Of a stretch of DNA of 64,000 nucleotides, positions 8,856 to 16,507 are shown piece by piece (position 1 is the stretch's first letter; the number at the start of each line of letters is the position of its first letter). The stretch lies in contig NZ_CP015401.2 of NCBI RefSeq assembly GCF_001688725.2, positions 4,596,001 through 4,660,000 of the forward strand. The letters are read 5' to 3'. A program made the position numbers and the translations under genes. Source of the DNA: Bacteroides caecimuris (GTDB lineage: Bacteria > Bacteroidota > Bacteroidia > Bacteroidales > Bacteroidaceae). The notes beneath the pieces are model-generated. The model did not search any database, was not told where the DNA came from, and saw only the letters and a program-made list of their open reading frames with translations.

Positions 8856-10850
8856 ATGAAAAAAAAGATTTCGGGTGGTTTGTTTTTCGTGTTGTTGAGT
8901 TTGATAGCTTGTCAAGGGGATTCTTCTTTGATTTCCTGTGATAATAATGATGGAACTTCGTTGATAAATGCAACTACAAGAGGTGAGGCTGGAGATGGAA
9001 AATATGATGTTTTAGGACATGGTTATGATATTACGAACCAATATTTGGACCCAAATGCTAGTCGGGCAATTGTTCTCGATATAAGTAAACTTGAGGTAGA
9101 TAATCTTATTCAACCTTATAATTTGGGAAAGGCTGATGCTCGTTATGTCTCTGGTAAAGATGTTTATGAATTTACGTCTAATATGTCTACATCAATAAAA
9201 ATAGATGAACCAGGCTTTGTGAAAGCAATAGCGGGAGGCTCTTTAAATGTTGCGTTTGGTGGAAATAATTCTTATAGTTCAGATTATTCTTTTGCATACT
9301 TTAATCAAAAGTATGTTGATAGTAGATATAGAATTACAGAAGTGGATTTAGAGGTTTTACGTGGGTATCTTACTCCACAGTTTATAAATAGAGTCTCGAC
9401 GTATACTCCTGCTCAAATTGTTGAAATGTATGGTACTCACGTTTTGAAAGATATATATGTCGGAGCAAAACTCGAGGTTTATTTGATGGCTAAGTCTACT
9501 AATACTTCAAAGAAACAAAATGTTGATGCAAGTATGGGAGTTTCTTTAGCAAAGATATTCAACATAGAAGCTAAATTTCATTATGATAGCTCTTTAGCTA
9601 CGAATAATAGAGAACAGTCGTTATATTATTCTACAGTTGGTGGAGATCCTTTTGTGGGTTTGCTAGGAACTTTGGATCCAGAGAAGGCACCAACTGTAGA
9701 TCTTTCTAAATGGAGTGCAACAATCAAAAATACTACTCCTAAGTTTATTGATGTTGATAATAGTATTCAATCCTTTATTCCGATATATGAATTAGTTGCC
9801 GATCCTGTAAAAAGTCAAGCTTTAAAAACATATATCAATAGTTATGTAAGAAGTAAGGAGTTGAAATCGGTTACCTTGTATCCTACAAGTTCCGGTTTAC
9901 GCACAATATCTGGATTAGGTCATGTAAATGCAGGTGGAGGAGTTGCTATTGGGGATATTGATGGTAATGGTAAACCGGATATGGTGCTTATGGGGGTAGA
10001 TGATCCTGCTGGGGTAAATTCTTTCTGGTATAGAATATTATTCGATTTAGATGAAAATGGATTTTCGTCAAGACAGTCTGGCGTTTATTCCATTCCGGCA
10101 GTAGGGCACGATAACTCTGGTGGAGGTGTGGCTATTTCTGATTTAAATAAAAATGGAAAGCCTGATCTAATATTATTGTGTGCTGATAAACCTGCAAAGG
10201 GACCTGCGGGACTTTGTTATAGAGTGGTGTATGATTTGAATATCGATGGAAGTTATACTTCTGTCTCTTCAATAAAATCGACTCCGGCTATGGGAGATTG
10301 CTATGATGGAGCAGACATTGATATTTGTGATATTAATGGAAATGGAATCCTTGATTTGTTATTAATGACTTATGACGATCCGGAAGAAATGAATAATTTT
10401 AGGTACCAGATTGCTTATGATTTAAGTTCTTTTGGTAATTATCAAAGTCTTTCTCCTTTGTATGGAATATCAGGAGTGGGACATATGGGAGAAGGTGCGG
10501 GTGTTGCTGTTGGTGACATTGATAGGAATGGAACATTAGATATTATATTTATGGCTCTTGATGCTCCAGAAGGAAGCGCCAATCGATTTGTTTATAGAGT
10601 GCTCCCCGATATAGATAAATATGGAGCTTCTTACTCTCCATTGTCTGATGCATTTTGGCTACCGACAAGTCTATCTCCTTGCCAAAGGGGTGGGGGAGCA
10701 GGTTGTTGCTTGTATGATATTGATAATAATGGTTTTCTTGATGTTGTCTTTGTGGCTATAAATAATGACGTACTTGGACGTAATAATACTTGGAAATATG
10801 TAACAGGGTATAATTTGAATAAGCAATATATTCCTATGCAATGGAGGTAG
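8856..10850 (+). CDS. MACPF-domain lipoprotein with FG-GAP-like repeats (BSAP-like toxin)
   Basis: A 664-aa protein. The N-terminus (MKKKISGGLFFVLLSLIACQ) is a lipoprotein signal with lipobox LIAC; the upstream in-frame TTG at 8838 is rejected for that reason. Residues about 100-330 look like a membrane attack complex/perforin domain, with the signature Y192-G-T-H followed by VLKDIYVGAKLEV. Residues about 352-664 hold five repeats spaced about 62 residues apart, each with a calcium-loop sequence such as DIDGNGKPD, as in FG-GAP/VCBS propellers. Known BSAPs are MACPF lipoproteins that kill related strains by targeting LPS or outer membrane proteins. The position beside a glycosyltransferase cluster fits that, but toxicity and target are inferred. 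Confidence 0.85.
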   Translation: MKKKISGGLFFVLLSLIACQGDSSLISCDNNDGTSLINATTRGEAGDGKYDVLGHGYDITNQYLDPNASRAIVLDISKLEVDNLIQPYNLGKADARYVSGKDVYEFTSNMSTSIKIDEPGFVKAIAGGSLNVAFGGNNSYSSDYSFAYFNQKYVDSRYRITEVDLEVLRGYLTPQFINRVSTYTPAQIVEMYGTHVLKDIYVGAKLEVYLMAKSTNTSKKQNVDASMGVSLAKIFNIEAKFHYDSSLATNNREQSLYYSTVGGDPFVGLLGTLDPEKAPTVDLSKWSATIKNTTPKFIDVDNSIQSFIPIYELVADPVKSQALKTYINSYVRSKELKSVTLYPTSSGLRTISGLGHVNAGGGVAIGDIDGNGKPDMVLMGVDDPAGVNSFWYRILFDLDENGFSSRQSGVYSIPAVGHDNSGGGVAISDLNKNGKPDLILLCADKPAKGPAGLCYRVVYDLNIDGSYTSVSSIKSTPAMGDCYDGADIDICDINGNGILDLLLMTYDDPEEMNNFRYQIAYDLSSFGNYQSLSPLYGISGVGHMGEGAGVAVGDIDRNGTLDIIFMALDAPEGSANRFVYRVLPDIDKYGASYSPLSDAFWLPTSLSPCQRGGGAGCCLYDIDNNGFLDVVFVAINNDVLGRNNTWKYVTGYNLNKQYIPMQWR

Positions 10851-10942
10851 TTTATAATTACTTCATGTTGATGGAATAAAAAGTTATGCTCCAGTCTTGT
10901 TTTGTATAAATATAATAGTCCGCTAAAAATTCAACATATCAG

Positions 10943-11359
10943 CTAAACGGCTTCTGCCACTATGCCAAATAGTTCTTTGATAAGCTTAGCATTAAAATTT
11001 CTGTTCGGTTTCATACCGGACTTGCTAAAAAATCTTTTGAGCATATAAATATTACTCAGATAGGTCTTTAGCAGTCCGATGGAAACCGGCGGATAGTATT
11101 GTTTCTGCATGACCTTTGCGATGCTTACCGATGCCGGTGAAGCATTGAAAGCGAAGTCGAGTTTTCTCAAGTCCCTTGCCTGGCAATTATTGAGTCCGGT
11201 AAACTGCTTGGAATCCCGAAAACAAAACTCAATCTGGAATCGTGTATGTTAGTATTCGATGATGTCTTTGGCCGACATGTCAAGATCGGTGGAGAAATAG
11301 ATTTTATGTCCTCCTGATTTTGGATAATGAACCACGACTTTGATGTTGCGTTTAATGTG
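10943..11359 (-). pseudogene. Remnant of an IS4-like DDE transposase
   Basis: Reading left from 11359, the frame gives HIKRNIKVVVHYP, then DLDMSAKDIIEY, an in-frame TAA (complement of 11249-11251), then HTRFQIEFCFRDSKQFTG and a C-terminus ending GIVAEAV. The FQIEFCFRDSKQ segment carries the glutamate of the DDE triad. The N-terminal part with both aspartates is missing: a stop codon lies just upstream. It is therefore 5'-truncated and interrupted, with no activity expected. It marks past insertion between the MACPF gene and the AAA-ATPase gene. No intact inverted repeats were found. The rest of 10851-11455 is AT-rich with no gene seen. Confidence 0.7.
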
Positions 11360-11455
11360 CTATATCTTAATTTTATAATTCTTTCCCTGTATAAATTGCT
11401 ACAATATAGATATTTCTGTATATATTTGTGTTATGTAAACTAAATCCAATGAAAT

Positions 11456-13009
11456 ATGAGCAGCAAGATTTACCCTATTGGTGTGCAAAACTTTGAAAAA
11501 ATTCGTAAAGGTGGCTATTTTTATATTGATAAAACAGCATTGGTTTATCAATTGGTGAAAACCGGAAGCTATTATTTTTTGAGTCGTCCGCGCCGTTTTG
11601 GCAAAAGTCTGCTCATTTCTACGCTTGAAGCCTACTTTCAAGGAAAGCGGGAGCTCTTTGAAGGGCTGGCTATGGAGAAACTGGAAAAAGATTGGGTAAA
11701 ATATCCCGTTTTACATCTTGATCTTAATACGGAAAAATACGATACTCCGGAAAGTTTGGAGAACAAGCTCAACGGGGCATTGGTGGAATGGGAGAAGATA
11801 TATGGTGCGGAGCCCTCGGAGAGATCCTTAGCGATGCGTTTTGAAGGGATTATTAAACGTGCCTGCCGACAGGAAGGACAGCGTGTGGCTATTCTTGTGG
11901 ATGAGTATGACAAGCCGATGTTGCAGGCTATTGGTGATGATGTTTTGCAAAAGAGTTTCCGCAATACATTGAAAGCTTTCTATGGTGCATTAAAAAGTCA
12001 GGACGGCTGTATTAAGTTTGCTATGTTGACGGGAGTTACCAAGTTCGGTAAGGTTAGCGTGTTCAGTGACTTGAATAACCTGAATGACATTTCAATGTGG
12101 AATAAGTATGTGGATATTTGTGGCGTGAGCGAACAGGAATTATATGATAACCTAGGTGCTGAGCTCCATGAATTTGCAGATGCGCGGGGAATGACGTATG
12201 AAGAGGTATGTGCCCGGTTGAAAGAAATGTATGATGGTTATCATTTTACGCACAATTCCAAAGGAATGTACAACCCCTTCAGTCTGCTTTTGGCTTTTGA
12301 TAGGAATGAGTTTAAAAGCTACTGGTTTGAAACGGGTACTCCCACTTATTTGGTGGAGTTGCTGAAGAAACATAATTACGACCTTCATCGGATGGCTCAT
12401 GAAGAAACCGATGAACAGGTACTGAACAGTATAGATTCTGAATCTACCAATCCTATTCCGGTAATCTATCAGAGCGGGTACCTTACTATTAAAGGGTATA
12501 ATGAGGAGTTTGATATTTATCGTTTAGGTTTTCCCAATCGTGAGGTGGAGGAAGGTTTTGTTCGTTTTCTGCTCCCTTATTACGCGAATGTGGATAAAGT
12601 GGAAGCTCCTTTTGAGATTCGGAATTTTGTTCGTGAGGTACGTGCCGGCGATTACGAATCTTTTTTCCGTCGCCTGCAAAGTTTCTTTTCCGATATTCCA
12701 TACGAACTTGCACGCGAATTGGAGTTGCATTATCAGAATGTACTTTATATTGTATATAAGTTGTTAGGTTTTTATGTAAAAGCAGAATATCATACAAGTG
12801 AAGGCCGTGTGGATATGATATTACAGACCGACAAGTTCATCTACATCATGGAATTTAAATTGAATGGTACGGCGGAAGAAGCTCTGCAGCAGATCAATGA
12901 CAAACACTATGCCCGACCATTTGAAACGGATTCACGAAAACTTTTTAAGATTGGTATAAACTTTAGTACTGAAACGAGAAATATTGAGAAGTGGTTGGTG
13001 GAAAATTGA
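11456..13009 (+). CDS. AAA-ATPase-like / PD-(D/E)XK nuclease family protein
   Basis: A 517-aa protein. The N-terminal part matches the AAA-ATPase_like family: FEKIRKGGYFYIDKT, a P-loop variant RPRRFGKS at residues 44-51, and Walker B-like VAILVDEYDKP around residues 144-153. The C-terminal part (about residues 450-470) has GRVDMIL and IMEFKLNG, the D...ExK pattern of the PD-(D/E)XK nuclease domain. The family is present in many copies in Bacteroides and other gut bacteria. A role in DNA transactions or defence is often suggested, but no function is established. It stands alone in an accessory stretch next to a transposase remnant. Confidence 0.88.
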   Translation: MSSKIYPIGVQNFEKIRKGGYFYIDKTALVYQLVKTGSYYFLSRPRRFGKSLLISTLEAYFQGKRELFEGLAMEKLEKDWVKYPVLHLDLNTEKYDTPESLENKLNGALVEWEKIYGAEPSERSLAMRFEGIIKRACRQEGQRVAILVDEYDKPMLQAIGDDVLQKSFRNTLKAFYGALKSQDGCIKFAMLTGVTKFGKVSVFSDLNNLNDISMWNKYVDICGVSEQELYDNLGAELHEFADARGMTYEEVCARLKEMYDGYHFTHNSKGMYNPFSLLLAFDRNEFKSYWFETGTPTYLVELLKKHNYDLHRMAHEETDEQVLNSIDSESTNPIPVIYQSGYLTIKGYNEEFDIYRLGFPNREVEEGFVRFLLPYYANVDKVEAPFEIRNFVREVRAGDYESFFRRLQSFFSDIPYELARELELHYQNVLYIVYKLLGFYVKAEYHTSEGRVDMILQTDKFIYIMEFKLNGTAEEALQQINDKHYARPFETDSRKLFKIGINFSTETRNIEKWLVEN

Positions 13010-13035
13010 CGCCTCTGACGCGTATTTTTTATTTT

Positions 13036-13193
13036 CATTTCTCATATTCTCATAGATTTCATACAAAATCAAGACAATCAAGCGGATAGGCTATGAGAAA
13101 TACTTTTCTAGAATGGCATTTCTCATAGTTTTTCCGCAAAATGACGCTGATTTTGCTTATTTCTCATACTCGCCGGAGTTTATTTCTCATAGT
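13036..13193 (-). repeat. TATGAGAAAT element, copy A (inverted)
   Basis: Six copies of ATTTCTCATA or its complement (one degenerate) lie in about 155 bases, at 13037, 13046 (degenerate), 13092, 13118, 13159 and 13182. The pair at 13092-13127 forms a hairpin with 10-base arms around a GCCAT-type spacer. Read on the minus strand it aligns along most of its length with copies B (14107-14258) and C (56920-57080). The last motif overlaps the stop of the HU-like gene and encodes its final residues Y-E-K. Confidence 0.75.
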
Positions 13194-13791
13194 GTCCCGG
13201 CCCTGCTACATAAATAGGCTGTGTAGGTTTTCCGATATTCTGCAACTTGCCTTCTGCTTTCAGTCTGCGTATTTGGCGGCTGGCCATGCTTTGGGTGAAG
13301 CAACAAAGTGATTGCATGTTGCTGCGGGTCAGTACGGGATGCGTTGCAAAATATTCCGTGAGTTTCCGGTCGATTTCTTCTTCTGTGAGAGAGGCGGAAT
13401 GCGGTTTGTATTTCGAACGTCGCAGGTGTGTGGCCATGCATGAACTTTTTAAATCCCTGTCAGCCTGGAAACTGATGGATTTCAGTTTTACTTTGTCCGC
13501 GCGGGTGGTAAGCGAGTGTATGGGTTCGGTAGCTTGCAGCGTGATTTGAAAATAGCCGATTCCATCCAAGTGTACTCTTTCTCCTTCGCGCAGATGGTTG
13601 CTCATGCATCTGCTTAGCTCCATTAACATAGCTTCCACTTCTGATTTCCCGAAAGTAGTTGCCATGTGGATTTCTCTTGCCAGTCTCTGGGTGGTGACAT
13701 GCTGGAAATTTACCACACGGGGGTGGTAACTTGGTTCTTCCCCTTCTTTTACCGGTTGGGGATTCTTATAAAACTCGAATTGTATTGCCAT
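13180..13791 (-). CDS. HU-family (HU-HIG type) DNA-binding protein
   Basis: A 203-aa protein. Residues about 1-120 match the Bacteroidetes HU-HIG domain: MAIQFEFYKNPQP, then TTQRLAREIHMATTFGKSEVEAMLMEL and GERVHLDGIGYFQI, which correspond to the HU helices and the start of the beta arm. The rest (about 140-200: EEIDRKLTEYF, MASRQIRRLKAEGKLQNIG) looks like a winged helix and could read DNA sequence. It probably bends or organises DNA. It lies between inverted copies A and B of the TATGAGAAAT element and diverges from the primase-helicase gene, so those repeats are plausible binding sites (inference). Confidence 0.85.
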   Translation of the reverse strand: MAIQFEFYKNPQPVKEGEEPSYHPRVVNFQHVTTQRLAREIHMATTFGKSEVEAMLMELSRCMSNHLREGERVHLDGIGYFQITLQATEPIHSLTTRADKVKLKSISFQADRDLKSSCMATHLRRSKYKPHSASLTEEEIDRKLTEYFATHPVLTRSNMQSLCCFTQSMASRQIRRLKAEGKLQNIGKPTQPIYVAGPGHYEK

Positions 13792-13886
13792 TGCTGTTCT
13801 AATTTAATGGTGGTTTATATGTTATGTTACTGATGTTGGCGTTTTATCTTGCCTTCATTATTTTATTTTCTTACCGACATCTCTAT

Positions 13887-13972
13887 CGTTCCACTCCAGT
13901 AGATAGAACCTTGCACTCTAGTAGACAGAACTTTTTACTGTAGTGGACGGTTTTGTGCACTGGAGTGGAACG
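13887..13972. repeat. Inverted-repeat cluster with internal AGTAGAYAGAAC units
   Basis: CGTTCCACTCCAG (13887-13899) and CTGGAGTGGAACG (13960-13972) are a perfect 13-base inverted repeat. Between them the unit CACTCYAGTAGAYAGAAC occurs twice, followed by a degenerate third copy (CTGTAGTGGACGG). The cluster sits 134 bases before element B, in the divergent gap between the HU-like gene and the primase-helicase gene. The remainder of 13792-14388 is AT-rich and shows no gene. Confidence 0.7.
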
Positions 13973-14106
13973 GTTGGGATGTTTCTTCAAAGATACGACA
14001 ATATCAGGTGTAAAACAAGTAAATGCTTAATTGTTTTCATATAAATGATAGTTAGGCTTTATATAAGGTAAGGTTGGCTGGCAAATGAGAAAAGGATGAT
14101 GGCAGG

Positions 14107-14258
14107 CTATGAGAAATGCATTGAAATACAATGAGAAATAGGCGGATATTGAGGAGTAAAGTGGAAAAAAGTATGAGAAATGCCATTCCGGAAAAGTATT
14201 TCTCATAATCTATCTGTTTGATAGACTATGCTTTATCTGAAATCTATGAGAAATGAAA
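14107..14258 (+). repeat. TATGAGAAAT element, copy B
   Basis: TATGAGAAAT or its complement occurs at 14108, 14130 (first base changed), 14172, 14198 and 14245. The pair at 14172-14207 forms a hairpin with perfect 10-base arms around GCCATTCCGGAAAAGT. It aligns with copy C and with the reverse complement of copy A, including the flanking segments TTTGATAG and TGAAATCTATGAG. It ends about 130 bases before the primase-helicase start. Confidence 0.78.
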
Positions 14259-14304
14259 ACAAAAAATCTTTTCTAGTGGCAAAGATGGAATAAGTGGTTT
14301 TGAA

Positions 14305-14336
14305 TTTGTTTGTATGGAATAATTACAGTATATTTG
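14305..14336 (+). promoter_or_regulatory. Promoter of the primase-helicase gene
   Basis: TTTG (14305-14308), a 20-base spacer and TATATTTG (14329-14336) fit the Bacteroides consensus. The ATG at 14389 follows by about 52 bases. The promoter begins about 46 bases after repeat element B. Confidence 0.65.
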
Positions 14337-14388
14337 TGTCATAATAACCGCCCTACACAAAAACATGCAGGACAAATTAAAATAAATA

Positions 14389-16467
14389 ATGAGAATAACA
14401 CAAATCAGAGACGACGGCAAAGTAAATACTCTGCGGACGTTAAAAATCGAACAGCTCGTAGAGCAGATGAAAGTGGAAACTAAAGCGCGACTCGTCTCCG
14501 CAATGCGGGAAGTCCTGCCTTATATACTTCCGGGTGACAAGAATGACTATGTACAGAAAGTGCCGAAGCTGCTTCCTGCAGCCGCCTTTATCCGCAAGAA
14601 CGGGATAATGACAATGAGTGAGTACAACGGGATTGTGATGCTCCAGGTGAATAATCTGTCCGGGCTTATGGAAGCGGATGCGGTGAAAGAGCGTGTGAAG
14701 GAGTTGCCACAGACTTATCTTGCCTTTACCGGTTCTTCCGGAAAGTCGGTGAAGATATGGGTGCGGTTCACTTATCCCGACGACCTTCTGCCGGTTGGCC
14801 GTGAACAAGCGGAGCTTTTTCATGCGCATGCTTACCGGCTTGCCGTGAAGTTCTACCAACCTCAACTTCCTTTCGACATTGATCTGAAAGAACCTTCGTT
14901 GGAACAATATTGCCGTCTGACCTATGATCCGGACTTGTATTTCAATCCTGAAGCAATGCCTATTTATATGAAACAGCCGATGGCTATGCCGACAGAAATG
15001 ACTTATCGCGAACAGGTGCAGACGGAAGCTTCACCCTTGCAACGGCTTGCGCCGGGATATGAGAGCCATCATGCGCTTTCCGTACTTTTTGAGGCTGCTT
15101 TTGCGCGTGCATTGGATGAACAACAGGACGGATATTCTCTAGGTGATGACATACATTCTTTGTTGGTTTGTCTGGCCGGGCATTGTTTTCGTGCCGGTAT
15201 TCCCGAAGAGGATACGGTGCGGTGGACGCGTGCCCATTATCGCTTGCCGGAAGATGATTTCCTGATTCGCGAGACGGTGCGGAATGTGTATCGCACCAGC
15301 AAGGGATTTGCCGATAAGAGCAGTTTGCTGCCGGAACAGCTATTTGTGATGCAGATGGATGAGTTTATGAAGCGGCGTTATGAGTTCCGCTTCAACCAGT
15401 TGACTTCACAGGTAGAGTGCCGGCAACGGAATAGTTTTGATTTTTATTTTCGTCCGGTAGACAGACGGTTGATGGCAAGCATTACGATGAATGCGCAATA
15501 CGAAGGGCTTAAACTGTGGGACAAAGATGTGGTACGTTATCTGAACTCGGATCGTGTGCCGCTCTATCAGCCTGTTGAGGAGTTTCTTTATGGACTTCCT
15601 CATTGGGATGGAAAGGATCATATCGGTGATCTGGCTAAACGGGTTCCTTGTGATAATCCTCATTGGGCGCAATTGTTTCGCCGTTGGTTTCTTAGCATGG
15701 TGGCTCATTGGCGCGGGATGGGTAAAAGTCATGCAAATAGCACTTCGCCTATATTGGTCGGTCCGCAGGCTTACAGGAAATCTACGTTTTGCCGTTTGAT
15801 TCTTCCACCGTGTTTGCAGGCGTACTATACGGATAGTATTGATTTTAGCCGGAAACGGGATGCGGAGTTGTATTTGAACCGGTTTTTGCTGATTAATATG
15901 GATGAGTTTGACCAGATTGGTATTACTCAGCAGCCTTTTCTAAAACATATTCTGCAAAAGCCTGTTGTAAATACGAGGCGTCCGAATGCTTCGGCGGTGG
16001 AAGAGCTTCGCCGATATGCTTCTTTTATCGGAACAAGTAATCATAAGGATTTGCTGACGGATACTTCCGGTAGTCGTCGTTATCTTGGAGTTGAGGTGAC
16101 GGGGGTGATTGATGTGGTCCGCCCTGTCGACTACGAACAACTTTATGCGCAGGCAATGGCGGCGCTATATCATAATGAACGTTATTGGTTTGATGAGAAG
16201 GAAGAAGCTATTATGATGGAAGCCAATCAGGAGTTCGAGCAATCACCGGTCATAGAGCAGTTGTTTCTTGTATATTATCGGGTTGCGGAAGATGACGAAG
16301 AAGGGGAATGGATGCTTGCAGCAGATATATTGCAACGGATACAAAAGGCGAGTAAAATGAAGTTCTCACCCGGACAGGTTAATTACTTCGGGCGTATCCT
16401 GCAAAGATTGGGGGTACAGTCGTACAGGAAGACGCGTGGGGTTTATTATCATGTGGTGGCTGTTTGA
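14389..16467 (+). CDS. BT4734/VirE-type primase-helicase
   Basis: A 692-aa protein. Residues about 30-200 match the BT4734-like (VirE N-terminal) domain, which has been grouped with PrimPol-type primases; AFTGSSGKSVKIWVRF resembles the SGG-type nucleotide-binding turn of that fold. Residues about 380-620 match the VirE P-loop helicase family, with Walker A GPQAYRKST at 458-466 and Walker B LINMDEFD (D505-E506). The C-terminal 80 residues look like a winged helix. Such proteins occur in mobile elements and may start or restart replication. Repeats lie directly upstream, as in an iteron origin. The next gene follows after 40 bases without a visible promoter. Confidence 0.82.
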   Translation: MRITQIRDDGKVNTLRTLKIEQLVEQMKVETKARLVSAMREVLPYILPGDKNDYVQKVPKLLPAAAFIRKNGIMTMSEYNGIVMLQVNNLSGLMEADAVKERVKELPQTYLAFTGSSGKSVKIWVRFTYPDDLLPVGREQAELFHAHAYRLAVKFYQPQLPFDIDLKEPSLEQYCRLTYDPDLYFNPEAMPIYMKQPMAMPTEMTYREQVQTEASPLQRLAPGYESHHALSVLFEAAFARALDEQQDGYSLGDDIHSLLVCLAGHCFRAGIPEEDTVRWTRAHYRLPEDDFLIRETVRNVYRTSKGFADKSSLLPEQLFVMQMDEFMKRRYEFRFNQLTSQVECRQRNSFDFYFRPVDRRLMASITMNAQYEGLKLWDKDVVRYLNSDRVPLYQPVEEFLYGLPHWDGKDHIGDLAKRVPCDNPHWAQLFRRWFLSMVAHWRGMGKSHANSTSPILVGPQAYRKSTFCRLILPPCLQAYYTDSIDFSRKRDAELYLNRFLLINMDEFDQIGITQQPFLKHILQKPVVNTRRPNASAVEELRRYASFIGTSNHKDLLTDTSGSRRYLGVEVTGVIDVVRPVDYEQLYAQAMAALYHNERYWFDEKEEAIMMEANQEFEQSPVIEQLFLVYYRVAEDDEEGEWMLAADILQRIQKASKMKFSPGQVNYFGRILQRLGVQSYRKTRGVYYHVVAV

Positions 16468-16507
16468 GTTGTATAACGCCCTAATATGAATTTAATATAA
16501 AAATACT

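Noticed and set aside
13036..14258. CRISPR array of TATGAGAAAT motifs
   Set aside because: Motifs are 10 bases, occur in both orientations at irregular spacing, and no cas genes are near.
14389..16467. VirE-type secretion effector
   Set aside because: Despite the family name, the protein has primase-like and helicase motifs and no secretion partner genes nearby; a DNA replication role fits better.
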